A stretch of DNA of 20,018 nt, taken from positions 1 through 20,018 of the forward strand of contig LCOM01000031.1 in assembly GCA_000999395.1 (NCBI GenBank), written 5' to 3'. Source of the DNA: Parcubacteria group bacterium GW2011_GWA2_47_7 (GTDB lineage Bacteria; Patescibacteriota; Minisyncoccia; Phycocordibacterales; UBA6899). Shown here piece after piece: positions 1 to 7,354 of this stretch (position 1 is the stretch's first letter; every line of letters begins with the position of its first letter). Under the pieces are notes generated by a model that was not told where the DNA came from, did no database searches, and saw only the letters and a list, made by a program, of their open reading frames with translations. Position numbers and translations under genes: made by a program.

Positions 1-73
1 GATTTGCGATAGTCGGTGCCCATGTCTTAAGAATATCATGCTGAAGCCTTCGCCTGAAGGCGAGGGTTTTCAC
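1..73 (-). CDS. Possible partial gene running off the left edge
   Basis: A GTG at 73 opens a minus-strand frame that stays open to the window edge; part of it reads LQHDILKTWAPTIAN. The composition looks protein-like, but only about 24 codons are visible and no family was recognised. Two other frames also offer ATG starts here (at 23, and one beginning MIFLRHGHR), so the frame choice is uncertain. It lies downstream of a terminator-like hairpin (97-118), consistent with a new transcription unit starting here. Seen: the open frame. Inferred: that it is a gene. Confidence 0.25.
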   Translation of the reverse strand, partial: MKTLAFRRRLQHDILKTWAPTIAN

Positions 74-90
74 CCACCCTGACGGGGGCT

Positions 91-118
91 ATAAAAAACC
101 GCTGCTCGCGCAGTGGTT
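91..118 (-). terminator. Intrinsic terminator after the deoxyribosyltransferase-like gene
   Basis: On the minus strand, arms AACCACTGC and GCAGCGGTT (one A-C mismatch) surround a GCGA loop and are followed by a T-rich run. The hairpin starts 4 nt after the TAA stop of the upstream gene. The remaining bases to the left edge contain another short hairpin (GCCTTC/GAAGGC, 46-61) of unknown role. Confidence 0.6.
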
Positions 119-122
119 AAGA

Positions 123-641
123 TTATGGTCGCCTGAGGCCATTGGAGTCGAGTATCTGTTCATAGAGATTGTTTGGATACGGTGCAATGTTCAATTTCAA
201 GGCACGACCCCTTCTGCGCTCCCAGCGAGTCCCGGTAGAGCCGTTCCACCCCCTTAAGAAGAGGAGTGTTCCGACAAGGCCACTTGTAAAGATGGGGAGG
301 TAAATCTCATTCAGAATAGGCCAACAATACCCACTATTCGCAGGGTCAGCGTTCCATATCTTCCAAAGACGAACAACACAATCTTCAAGTGGTGTTTGGT
401 CGAATACGTAGAACCCATTCTGACGAAGCAGCCGAACTGCATCTCTAAACACAAGAAAGTTTATCTCAACGGAATTAAACCCTCCGGTGGATATTGGACC
501 GCAAACTTGTATGATATTGCCATGCGTATGTTTTGGAAAACTTCCCAACACAGAAAGAGCAATACCCCCCAATTCTTCAAACGAACCGGCCATATCCAGC
601 AACAAGAGTTTTTCTTGCGTCCAGTAGGGACATTTTTTCAT
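123..641 (-). CDS. Nucleoside 2-deoxyribosyltransferase-like (DUF4406-type) protein
   Basis: A 172-aa soluble protein. Residues 45-68 (VCGPISTGGFNSVEINF region) resemble the N-terminal glycine-rich strand and loop of nucleoside deoxyribosyltransferase-like proteins. They are followed by a 'G.YVFDQTP' strand (76-84), and the C-terminal part (GWNGSTGTRWERRRG, 131-145) matches the 'GW..S.GA..E...A' block of that fold. Known members cleave or exchange nucleoside glycosidic bonds, or act in nucleotide-derivative turnover; the substrate here cannot be inferred. The ATG at 641 is supported by a strong Shine-Dalgarno GGAGG (646-650), unlike many neighbours. It lies beyond the rpsR terminators, so it is probably its own unit. 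The homology call rests on motif recognition only. Confidence 0.55.
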   Translation of the reverse strand: MKKCPYWTQEKLLLLDMAGSFEELGGIALSVLGSFPKHTHGNIIQVCGPISTGGFNSVEINFLVFRDAVRLLRQNGFYVFDQTPLEDCVVRLWKIWNADPANSGYCWPILNEIYLPIFTSGLVGTLLFLRGWNGSTGTRWERRRGRALKLNIAPYPNNLYEQILDSNGLRRP

Positions 642-645
642 GAAT

Positions 646-650
646 CCTCC
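646..650 (-). promoter_or_regulatory. Strong Shine-Dalgarno site
   Basis: GGAGG on the minus strand, 4 nt before the ATG at 641. It fixes the start of the deoxyribosyltransferase-like gene and shows that canonical SD initiation coexists with leaderless starts in this genome. Confidence 0.75.
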
Positions 651-716
651 GAGTGAGCTTCTGTATACAAATTAGCATACATACTCATCCGACAAAATTG
701 AACATTCACACCAAAC

Positions 717-742
717 ACAAAAAATACTTCTCGTAAAGTATT
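717..742 (-). terminator. Second (distal) terminator hairpin after rpsR
   Basis: On the minus strand AATACTT and AAGTATT pair perfectly around a 6-nt loop (arms 736-742 and 723-729) and are followed by a run of T. It lies about 30 nt beyond the first terminator, forming a tandem pair. Confidence 0.55.
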
Positions 743-761
743 ACCCCATATAACCCATCAC

Positions 762-789
762 CGCAAAACAAAAACGCCCTCAGGCGCTT
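762..789 (-). terminator. Intrinsic terminator of the rpsF-ssb-rpsR operon
   Basis: The minus strand has CGCC-TGAG-GGCG, extended by G-T and A-T pairs, followed by TTTTTGTTTT. It begins about 20 nt after the rpsR stop codon. Confidence 0.8.
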
Positions 790-807
790 TTGGGTGAACG
801 ATTGCCA

Positions 808-1014
808 CTACGCAGCAATATAGGGAAGAAGGCCCATAAATCTCGAGCGCTTGACCGCCGTTGCGAGTGCGCGCTGCTGCTTCTGCCCAAGGCCGGAGCG
901 CTTATGTCCCACGATCTGCCCATGAGGGGTAAGAAACATGCGAAGCAGTTCGACGTCTTTATAGTCGATGTACTTGATGTTATTTGCGGAAAGATAATCT
1001 TGCTGTTTTTTCAT
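808..1014 (-). CDS. rpsR: 30S ribosomal protein S18
   Basis: A 68-aa small-subunit protein that, in known ribosomes, sits on the platform next to S6 and 16S rRNA. The diagnostic C-terminal block KRSGLGQKQQRALATAVKRS followed by RFMGLLPY is present (residues 39-64), and the N-terminal part IKYIDYKDVELLRMFL matches the family. It is slightly shorter than the E. coli protein (75 aa). It is the third gene of the classical S6-SSB-S18 operon, starts 11 nt after the ssb stop without a visible SD, and is followed by a terminator. Translation is probably coupled to ssb. Confidence 0.97.
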   Translation of the reverse strand: MKKQQDYLSANNIKYIDYKDVELLRMFLTPHGQIVGHKRSGLGQKQQRALATAVKRSRFMGLLPYIAA

Positions 1015-1025
1015 AATTGATTTGA

Positions 1026-1517
1026 TTAAAATGGTATGTCGTCGGGGTTGATATCTTCGTCTGGGTACTCTATCGTATCGAGTTCTGCGGGCTGTGGCTG
1101 TGCTGCTGTAGATTTTGCTTTCGGTGCCGCGGTTGTCGGACTTCCTGTACCCTTCACTTCAGTCGGAGCATACTCACCGCTCGTTCCTCCCGCCTTGGGA
1201 CCAAATTGGACGCGTTCTGCGTTAATCTCGGTGCGGTACTGCTTCTTGCCCTCCTTGTCGTCCCAACTTCTCGTCTGAATACGCCCTTCGACAAACACTG
1301 AGGAACCTTTTCGAAGATACTGTGTCACGATCTCAGCCTGACGTCCAAATACAACAACATTGTGATAATCAACGGACTCCTGCTTCACTCCTGCCTTATC
1401 TTTGTACACACGATTGGTAGCAACTGAGAACGATGCGACCGGAGTGCCATTTGGGAGCGCCCGCGATTCGGGGTCTCTCGTCAGATTGCCGTAAATGAAT
1501 GCCTTGTTGATATACAT
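1026..1517 (-). CDS. ssb: Single-stranded DNA-binding protein
   Basis: A 163-aa SSB. Residues 1-107 form the OB fold (MYINKAFIYGNLTRDPE at the start, SVFVEGRIQTRSW near 73-85). This is followed by a low-complexity linker rich in T, A, P and K, and the acidic tail DEDINPDDIPF, the conserved tip that recruits replication and repair partners. SSB coats single-stranded DNA during replication, repair and recombination, and would work with the RecO encoded further along the window. The ATG at 1517 lies 7 nt after the rpsF stop with no SD, so translational coupling is likely. Its position between rpsF and rpsR is the conserved bacterial arrangement. Confidence 0.97.
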   Translation of the reverse strand: MYINKAFIYGNLTRDPESRALPNGTPVASFSVATNRVYKDKAGVKQESVDYHNVVVFGRQAEIVTQYLRKGSSVFVEGRIQTRSWDDKEGKKQYRTEINAERVQFGPKAGGTSGEYAPTEVKGTGSPTTAAPKAKSTAAQPQPAELDTIEYPDEDINPDDIPF

Positions 1518-1524
1518 GAAGTTT

Positions 1525-2013
1525 CTAGCTTATGACAAGGTCTTCGATGGTCTTATCAATCTCGGCTTCGGTCAAGACAGGTTTGTCTTCGACTTTCTCC
1601 TCAACCTTTGGTTCATCACCTCGCTTTTGCTGGAGAACTTTCTTGGGAACCATCGTATTCTCACGAACGGTCTTCACGATGATATATCGCAAGATGAGAT
1701 CGTCGGCCTTGAGCTTGGTATTAATATCCCTTGCGCCACTCGCTTCAACTTCAAACTTCATCCATCCGAAATATGCCGAATGATGGAGTGCGCGCTTGTT
1801 TGCGGCGATCTTCGTCATCGGATAAGAAAGTTCCATGTGCTTCGGATATTCATCCGAAATCATGCTCCCACCCGCAGCCTCAATGACGTCGCGAATAGCG
1901 GTCACGCGTATACCTAAATCAGCCTCTGCGACAATGGGGACGATATGAAAACCGACCTCATAGACGCCACGACCCTTTTCCACTGAATCAACAGTTATAT
2001 CCTTGTTTTCCAT
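1525..2013 (-). CDS. rpsF: 30S ribosomal protein S6
   Basis: A 162-aa S6 protein, longer than the E. coli protein because of a charged C-terminal tail (KVEEKVEDKPVLTEAEIDKT). The S6 core is visible in GRGVYEVGFHIVPIV, the helix with IRDVIEAAGG, and KLKADDLILRYIIVK. S6 forms a heterodimer with S18 on the 30S platform; both genes are in this operon. The frame can be extended upstream to a TTG at 2052, but that TTG is the first three bases of a perfect -35 box and an ATG at 2025 overlaps the -10, so the ATG at 2013 is the likely start. This leaves only a few leader nucleotides. No SD is present. Confidence 0.95.
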   Translation of the reverse strand: MENKDITVDSVEKGRGVYEVGFHIVPIVAEADLGIRVTAIRDVIEAAGGSMISDEYPKHMELSYPMTKIAANKRALHHSAYFGWMKFEVEASGARDINTKLKADDLILRYIIVKTVRENTMVPKKVLQQKRGDEPKVEEKVEDKPVLTEAEIDKTIEDLVIS

Positions 2014-2023
2014 AGATTCTGGC

Positions 2024-2052
2024 ATACTAGCAAAGGAGAGAGTCAGTGTCAA
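2024..2052 (-). promoter_or_regulatory. Strong promoter of the rpsF operon with nearly no leader
   Basis: The minus strand shows -35 TTGACA (2047-2052, consensus), a 17-nt spacer and -10 TAGTAT (2024-2029) preceded by TGC, an extended -10. Transcription should start near 2017, about 4 nt before the rpsF ATG at 2013. Confidence 0.85.
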
Positions 2053-2206
2053 ACCTTTGCATAACTGCAGTTTTCGGGTTATTGCGTTGTGGTCGTCTTC
2101 GGGCTCCCATTCACCGTACCTCGAGTTCGGCTTTGAGGAATCCCCACGTCGACACCGAACACCAACCTCAAAAATGAGGCCCTTAAGAATACTCGACGAC
2201 CAAGCG

Positions 2207-3016
2207 TTATTTCAGCCCAAAAAGTTGATGTGCATTTCCCGCAAGCACCTCACGGACTTTTTCCTCATCCTCTCCTCGAATTTGAGCAATGGCTTTTATG
2301 ACTTCGATGACAAATCCCGGCTCATTGCGCTTTCCGCGATGAGGGACGGGGGCGACATAGGGAGCGTCAGTCTCGGCGTGCATCATATCGAGCGGAATGT
2401 AACGCACTGTTTCGTCGTAATCATGCGTAAAGGTGAGCACTCCGGTGAATGACATCGTGAAGCCGAGATCGAGAAACTGCTTTGCTATTGTCGTATCTCC
2501 GACAAAAAAATGAACGTTTCCTTTTACTCCCCTTCCACGGAGCATCTCCAGAATATCTTCATATGCATCCATCGTTTTTGGTGTTGGTCGCCCATGAATC
2601 ATTAGCGGAAGCCCGGTTTCCTCCGCAAGAGCAATCTGTTCTGCAAAAAGTTCATGCTGTCGTCTTTTTTCGATATCGACATCGCCAAAATCTTTGCGCG
2701 AATCAGGATTGGTGGGCCAATAATAATCAAGCCCACACTCTCCTATAGCAACAACTTTCTCCTGTTTTACTTTTTCCCGATACCAGGTGCCATCGAATAT
2801 TTCGTCATGCGTATCGGTCGGATGTTGACCAATGGTCGCCCACACATCGGGGTGTTTTTCTGCAAGAGCAATTGCACGCTCGGACATTTCCTTATCCGTC
2901 CCGACGGCAATCGTCGCCACCTCTGCTTCCCTCATACGCAAAAGTACCTCGTCCATGTCGGGGTCAAAGCGCGGGTCATTTAAGTGTGAGTGGATGTCAA
3001 AATATGTAGTACTCAT
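2207..3016 (-). CDS. tatD: TatD-family metal-dependent hydrolase (DNase)
   Basis: A 269-aa amidohydrolase-fold enzyme with the family metal ligands visible: the HxH pair in DIHSHLND (H9, H11), E93 in AIGECGLDYYW, H141 in LMIHGRPT, H169 in GNVHFF, and D217 in HAETDAPYV. TatD/YcfH family members are metal-dependent DNases implicated in DNA repair or turnover; the exact substrate is not set by sequence. The ATG at 3016 has no SD. The 88-nt gap to metG upstream holds no clear promoter or terminator, so tatD may be cotranscribed with metG. The 154 nt between tatD and rpsF hold only a weak hairpin (CCTCA/TGAGG, near 2173-2186) and the rpsF promoter. Confidence 0.9.
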   Translation of the reverse strand: MSTTYFDIHSHLNDPRFDPDMDEVLLRMREAEVATIAVGTDKEMSERAIALAEKHPDVWATIGQHPTDTHDEIFDGTWYREKVKQEKVVAIGECGLDYYWPTNPDSRKDFGDVDIEKRRQHELFAEQIALAEETGLPLMIHGRPTPKTMDAYEDILEMLRGRGVKGNVHFFVGDTTIAKQFLDLGFTMSFTGVLTFTHDYDETVRYIPLDMMHAETDAPYVAPVPHRGKRNEPGFVIEVIKAIAQIRGEDEEKVREVLAGNAHQLFGLK

Positions 3017-3104
3017 AACACTTTTATCAGCGAAGGCAGGACCTTACATTGATGGTATTGATGAAAAAACTGATAATCTGATGATGCAAATTGGGAATGT
3101 ATTT

Positions 3105-4438
3105 CTATGGGAGCCGGTTAAATAAGGGTTTTTCCGGCATTTCGTGTTCACGGATGAGGCGGAGAATCTCTTCTGCCGTATGCGGAATGAATGGCAAAAG
3201 AAGGGTTGCGATGCGATGGAGGCGCTCCACCATTTCAACAATAAGCACTTCCCCGTCCTCCTTATTTACTTTCACCACCTTGAACGGTGCAGTCTCTTGG
3301 ATATAGCCGTCGAGCTCTCTTGCCGCAGCCATAACATGCTCAAGGGCGCGCTTGATATCAAATACTGCAAAAGCCTCATCGATGCTATTCGAATGATTCA
3401 TCTTGGGGATATCTACAGGTCCATCCAGATGCGTGGTTGCCATTTTCATGATGCGATTCACAAGATTCCCGATACCATTTTGCAAGCTCGTCGCATAACT
3501 GAGTCGTATGCTTTCCATGGTTAAATCACCATCTTCAAACGAAGGAACGTCATGCAAAAGAACGAATCGCAGGACGTCTTCAGGAAATAGTGCGTGCGGT
3601 TTGAAAAACTCGATAACATCGACCGGGCTAATAACATTACCAAGGGACTTCGACATTTTTTGTCCTCCGCTCATGATAAAGCCATCGATGATGATGTGTT
3701 TTGTTGGTGGGAGTTTTGCTGAGAGCAACATTGCCTGCCACATCGCGGACTGCTGGCGGTTGTTGTCCTTTCCGCAATATTGGATGACCGGCCACCACTT
3801 TTCGAACTTCGCCATATCGTCAGGCCAGCCGATTGCTGAAATATAGTTCACCAATGCGTCAAACCACACATACATGACATGCTCGTCATCAAGATTTGGT
3901 TCTGCGGCATAGAGCGCAAGTAACGGCTTTGCATAATTGGAAAACTTGAAAAAATAGTTCTCCTCCTCACGAATTTCTAGTTCGCGATTACTATGAAGCG
4001 GACACTTTCCATCAATAAGCTCGGAGTCGGTCTTCTCAAGCTCGCAACCAACGCAATATTTCACTCGATAGAGCTTCTTGTAAATGTCACCGTTTGCGGC
4101 GCAGCGTTTCCAAAACTCTTGTGCCGCCATGATGTATGCGCATCGGTAGTACGAATGAAATTGTCGACAGACAGATTGAGGAGTGAACTTAATTCTGAAA
4201 ACTTCGCAGCACATCGGTCGGCATATGCCTGCGTATCGAGACCCTCCTTTGTCGCAGCCTCATGAATTTTGGCCCCATGCTCGTCGGTTCCGGTATTAAA
4301 AAAAACCGCCTTCCCTGCTGCACGATAATGACGCGCGAGTGTATCGGCCCGAATAATCTCCATGGCAAAACCCACATGCGGATCTGCATTTACATATGGA
4401 AGCGTGGTTGTGATGTAAACGTTTTCGTCTTCTGTCAT
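3105..4438 (-). pseudogene. metG: Methionyl-tRNA synthetase, interrupted by a 1-nt frameshift
   Basis: Class I aminoacyl-tRNA synthetase that charges tRNA-Met. The N-terminal part starts at ATG 4438 (MTEDENVYITTTLPYVNADP) with HVGF at residues 21-24 in place of HIGH. The frame breaks at 4134-4135: codons for D-A-H are followed by two bases where a codon is expected, then IMAAQEFWKRC resumes in another frame. Restoring one base gives about 444 aa. The second part carries zinc ligands CVGC and CPLH, the FDALVNYISAIGWP block, and KMSKS at about 261-265. It ends without the C-terminal tRNA-binding extension found in longer MetRS. MetRS is essential, so either this is a sequencing or assembly error, programmed frameshifting occurs, or another copy exists. 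The upstream frame runs into it without a stop. Confidence 0.85.
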
Positions 4439-5593
4439 ACGTATTATTGATGAAGGGGTATCATCAAATATCTTGCGCTCCTTTGCAATATCATGGAGGA
4501 ATTCCATTAGTACCGTGGTAATCGGTACCGACAGAATGATACCTAAAAATCCTGCCATTTTAGCTCCAATGACGAGCGCCAATATGACGAGTACGGGAGG
4601 AATGCCAACTATCTTTCTTACCACCTCCGGATAGATGACATGGCTTTCAATCTGCTGGATTACGAAGTAAATACCCGCCACGATGAGCGCTGCGTTTATA
4701 CCAGGCGTAACGGCAAGGGCATGCGCGAGCGGATTGAGTCCATTCACAAAGGCGAGCGAAACTCCAGGGATTGCGGAAAGAATGGGGCCAAAAACAGGTA
4801 TCAGCTCGAACATCATCGCAATAAATGCCAGGAAAAGCGCCGAAGGAATACCGAGTATCGTCATAATGAGAAATACAAGTACTCCAACGACAAGACCGAG
4901 CATCAATTGACCTTGCGCCCAGAGCCCAATCTTCGTTTGTGAACGCTTCCAGAGGTCTACCACGTAAGAGCGTGATTTAACTGGAGAGATAAGTCGCAAA
5001 AAACTTTCAATTCCCCTATCTTGTGAAGACAGATAGAACGATAACACGATAATCAATATGAAAGAGAGGAGGCCACCAAAGAATATGGTTGCGGACTTCA
5101 GCGCTCCGCCTTGTTCGATCGCTCCACCAAGAAGGTCTAGAATGTTTGCACTCTCGATTAGACCCATGCGCAAATCTGTTGTCGCGGGTGTTACCACGTT
5201 TGTCGCGGTTCCGCCGGATGACAATCCCGTCATCGAGAAAAGACTCGATGAGTCGATGGCACCAGGAAGCATTCTGACCATTTGGCTAATATCAGCGATT
5301 ACTGCCGGAACGAAAAAGTAAAATACACCGACAAGAGAAAAAAGTCCAACACCATAAACTATGACAAGAGAAAAAAGGCGAGGAATACTCTTTTCCAGTA
5401 TCGGAATCTTTTTTCTCGACAAAAAATGCACGGCTGGCTCAATGGCCGACGCAAGTACGATGGCCGTCAAGACAATAAGGACGATATCACGCAAAAACCA
5501 GAGCAATGCGAAGCCAATGATGACAAGAATCGCGCGCATAAATGTCGCAGTTGAAATATCTATTCGGGAAATGTCATACTCAGTTTTCTTCAT
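4439..5593 (-). CDS. AI-2E family transporter (PerM/TqsA-like membrane protein), no stop before metG
   Basis: About 385 residues with many hydrophobic segments typical of the AI-2E transporter family: an N-terminal pair of helices (about 18-62), a central pair near 70-95, and the conserved C-terminal part with QQIESHVIYPEVVRKIVGI followed by hydrophobic segments ending LSVPITTVLMEFLHDI. Characterised relatives export signals or ions (TqsA with autoinducer-2, others Na+/H+ exchange); the substrate here is unknown. The frame does not stop: the last residues (TPSSIIR) are followed directly by the metG ATG in the same frame. A TAA lies 7 nt before that ATG in a different frame, so an indel near the 3' end may have removed the stop. 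The promoter at 5600-5628 gives a leaderless start. Confidence 0.85.
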
Positions 5594-5599
5594 TTTTCC

Positions 5600-5628
5600 A
5601 TCATAGCATCAAGGCGACGTAGACTCAA
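5600..5628 (-). promoter_or_regulatory. Leaderless-type promoter of the AI-2E family gene
   Basis: On the minus strand, -35 TTGAGT (5623-5628), 17-nt spacer, and -10 TATGAT (5600-5605) preceded by TGC (extended -10). Exactly 6 nt separate the -10 from the ATG at 5593, so transcription should begin at or next to the A of the start codon. Confidence 0.75.
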
Positions 5629-5629
5629 T

Positions 5630-5649
5630 GAACGATACGAGTATCGTTC
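5630..5649. repeat. Perfect palindrome next to the AI-2E gene promoter
   Basis: GAACGATAC and GTATCGTTC pair as 9-bp arms around two bases. It lies between the M16 peptidase stop (5653) and the -35 box (5623-5628). No T-run follows, which argues against a terminator; an operator-like protein site is possible. Confidence 0.6.
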
Positions 5650-5652
5650 GAC

Positions 5653-6924
5653 TTAAAATTTGAGCAACTTGATGAAATCCTTATTCTCTCTCCATGGGCC
5701 AATGAGGGCAAGATTGAGGTGTTCAGTAACGAATATCTGCCGCGCGACGTCTTGGATATCTTTTGCCGTGACCTTCCGCATGCGCGCCACGAGCTCCTCC
5801 GGAGTTGTAAGCTTTTTGCGGAGTATTTCCTGAAAACCGAAGAATTCAGCAATTTCATCTGACGACTCAAGGCCAAGCATGAGCCTCCCCGCCATCATGT
5901 CCTTTGCCTTTCTTAATTCAACGGGTGGGACAAGTTCTGTTTTTAGTTGCCTGAGCTCGGCGAGTATCGCGCTCACTGCCTCAAGCGCTCGCTCATTGAC
6001 GACACCAGCTGATGCAGCAAACATTCCATGGTCAGTAAATGAATCATTCGCGGCACGTACATAATACCCAAGCCCCATTTCCGTACGCACCTTCTGGAAA
6101 AGGCGAGAACTCATTCCGCCGCCCAAGACGGCCGCCATGACCCCGAGCACCGGATAATACTTGTGCATTAAAGGGAAACTCCGAACCCCTAAAATAAGAT
6201 GCGTCTGATCTGACTCTTTGTACTTCACGAGCACTGCGGGTTTTGACTGCGCATCATTGACGGGAAGTTTTGAATATTTTTTCCCTTTCTCAAGGCTTGC
6301 AAACTGTTTTTTGATCATCGACTCTACATTTTTCGGGGCAAATTTTCCAGCAACAATGACGGTGGTCGCAACAGGAACATAATGCATGGTGCGATAAGAA
6401 ATAAAATCCGTGCGCGAGAATGTCGTTACCAGTTCTTTCGGGCCCGCGATCTCCCATCCGGCGGGCTGCTCGCCGTAAACGAGGTACATGAAGAGATCTC
6501 CCACTTTTCGCATTGGCATATCTTCATACATATTAATCTCCCCCACGATCGCACCACGCTCCTGCTCAATGTCCTCCTCTTTTAATAATGAGTTGCAATA
6601 AATATCAGAGATAAGGTCGAGTGCGACGGGAAGGTGATCGGCGGCGACTTTCACGTAATAGCCGGTGTATTCGTGTCCAGTGAAAGCATTATATTCTGCT
6701 CCCATGCTGTCGAGCTCACGACTAATAATGAGTTGGCTGGGACGATTTGATGTTCCCTTAAAACACATGTGTTCTAAAAAATGAGAAATTCCATTTTTGT
6801 CTTTCGTTTCATATTTTGAACCGGTTTCCACGAGAACGAGAACCGTTGCGGTCCGCTGGTCGCTCATGGGCACCAAGAGCATTTTCATGCCATTTGCGAG
6901 CTTTTTTATTGTCGGTTTTTTCAT
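5653..6924 (-). CDS. M16 family zinc metallopeptidase (pitrilysin/processing-peptidase type)
   Basis: A 423-aa protein with the inverted zinc motif HxxEH in ISHFLEHMCFKG (H48, E51, H52) and the third ligand E129 in AIVGEINMYEDMP, giving the family spacing HxxEH-X76-E. The second half carries the inactive-type M16 C-terminal domain with GGGMSSRLFQKVRTEMGLGYYVRA, the R/Y-type substrate-binding block. The length fits bacterial single M16 peptidases of about 420 aa. Related proteins degrade peptides or process precursors. No signal peptide is visible, so it is probably cytoplasmic. It starts at ATG 6924, exactly 6 nt after a consensus extended -10. The AI-2E gene follows after 59 nt with its own promoter. 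Confidence 0.92.
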   Translation of the reverse strand: MKKPTIKKLANGMKMLLVPMSDQRTATVLVLVETGSKYETKDKNGISHFLEHMCFKGTSNRPSQLIISRELDSMGAEYNAFTGHEYTGYYVKVAADHLPVALDLISDIYCNSLLKEEDIEQERGAIVGEINMYEDMPMRKVGDLFMYLVYGEQPAGWEIAGPKELVTTFSRTDFISYRTMHYVPVATTVIVAGKFAPKNVESMIKKQFASLEKGKKYSKLPVNDAQSKPAVLVKYKESDQTHLILGVRSFPLMHKYYPVLGVMAAVLGGGMSSRLFQKVRTEMGLGYYVRAANDSFTDHGMFAASAGVVNERALEAVSAILAELRQLKTELVPPVELRKAKDMMAGRLMLGLESSDEIAEFFGFQEILRKKLTTPEELVARMRKVTAKDIQDVARQIFVTEHLNLALIGPWRENKDFIKLLKF

Positions 6925-6930
6925 GGAGTG

Positions 6931-6939
6931 ATTATAACA
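6931..6939 (-). promoter_or_regulatory. Extended -10 promoter of the M16 gene, leaderless type
   Basis: The minus strand reads TGTTATAAT: extended TGn plus consensus TATAAT (6931-6936), 6 nt before the ATG at 6924. No -35 resembling TTGACA is present at 16-18 nt. The spacer contains a run of nine C (6941-6949 on this strand). Confidence 0.75.
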
Positions 6940-7025
6940 TGGGGGGGGGATATTTTATTTAATTTCAGTCGGAGGAGCTTTCCGTTCTGTATTGCTGAGT
7001 TTTTTTGCGATCCGCGGTAGGTTTT

Positions 7026-7265
7026 GCCTGCACTCTTGAAAGGCACATGGTCGGGCTCTTCCTGCGGAGCCCGCCATCACTCACCACGGGAGTACTTCTT
7101 GCTTTTCTAACTCGCTTCGCTCTTAAGAAAACAAAGTCGCTCGGCCAATTGCCCCATCAGAATGGGGACCAAGCACCACAAGAGTACTTCGAATTTCATA
7201 CTCCTTGCAGTCGTTGAAATTCTGGTCGCCGATTGCCCCCCAGAGAGGCCTTTCAAAAGTGAGGC
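7026..7265. repeat. Structured intergenic repeat, copy 1 (two hairpin units inside inverted arms)
   Basis: The gap between glyS and the M16 gene (6925-7354) holds no gene. Outer arms GCCTGCACTCTTGAAAGGC (7026-7044) and the near-complement at 7248-7265 bound two units. Each unit begins CACCAC..GAGTACTTC and ends around GTCG. Unit A (about 7082-7146) has stem TTTTCT/AGAAAA (7103-7108 with 7126-7131). Unit B (7174-7228) has stem GAATTTCA/TGAAATTC (7191-7198 with 7215-7222). Stems differ in sequence but keep pairing. The element sits between the glyS terminator and the M16 promoter. Function is unknown: it may be a structured RNA or a small non-autonomous mobile element. Confidence 0.75.
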
Positions 7266-7304
7266 GGTGGGTTTATCTGCAAATTACCTTTTTTGTTTTT
7301 TGGG

Positions 7305-7335
7305 GAAGAAAAAAGCGGCACTTGCGTGACGCTTT
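7305..7335 (-). terminator. Intrinsic terminator of glyS
   Basis: On the minus strand, AAAGCG-T-CAC-GCAA-GTG-C-CGCTTT forms a stem with one mismatch and a GCAA tetraloop, followed by further T. It starts about 20 nt after the glyS stop. Confidence 0.8.
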
Positions 7336-7354
7336 TCATCTTTTACAAAAATAC

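Noticed and set aside
21..52. Start of a histidine-phosphatase-like gene (frame MIFLRHGHR) at the left edge
   Set aside because: RHGH is not the family's RHG(E/Q), too few residues are visible, and a competing frame looks more protein-like.
2160..2190. Terminator between tatD and rpsF
   Set aside because: CCTCA-TTTT-TGAGG is only a 5-bp stem and no T-run follows it; too weak to call.
3105..5593. Recoded UGA (SR1/Gracilibacteria-type code) as an explanation for odd reading frames
   Set aside because: Genes such as the 192-aa protein end properly at TGA, no family domain needs read-through of TGA, and the metG break is a frame change rather than an in-frame stop.
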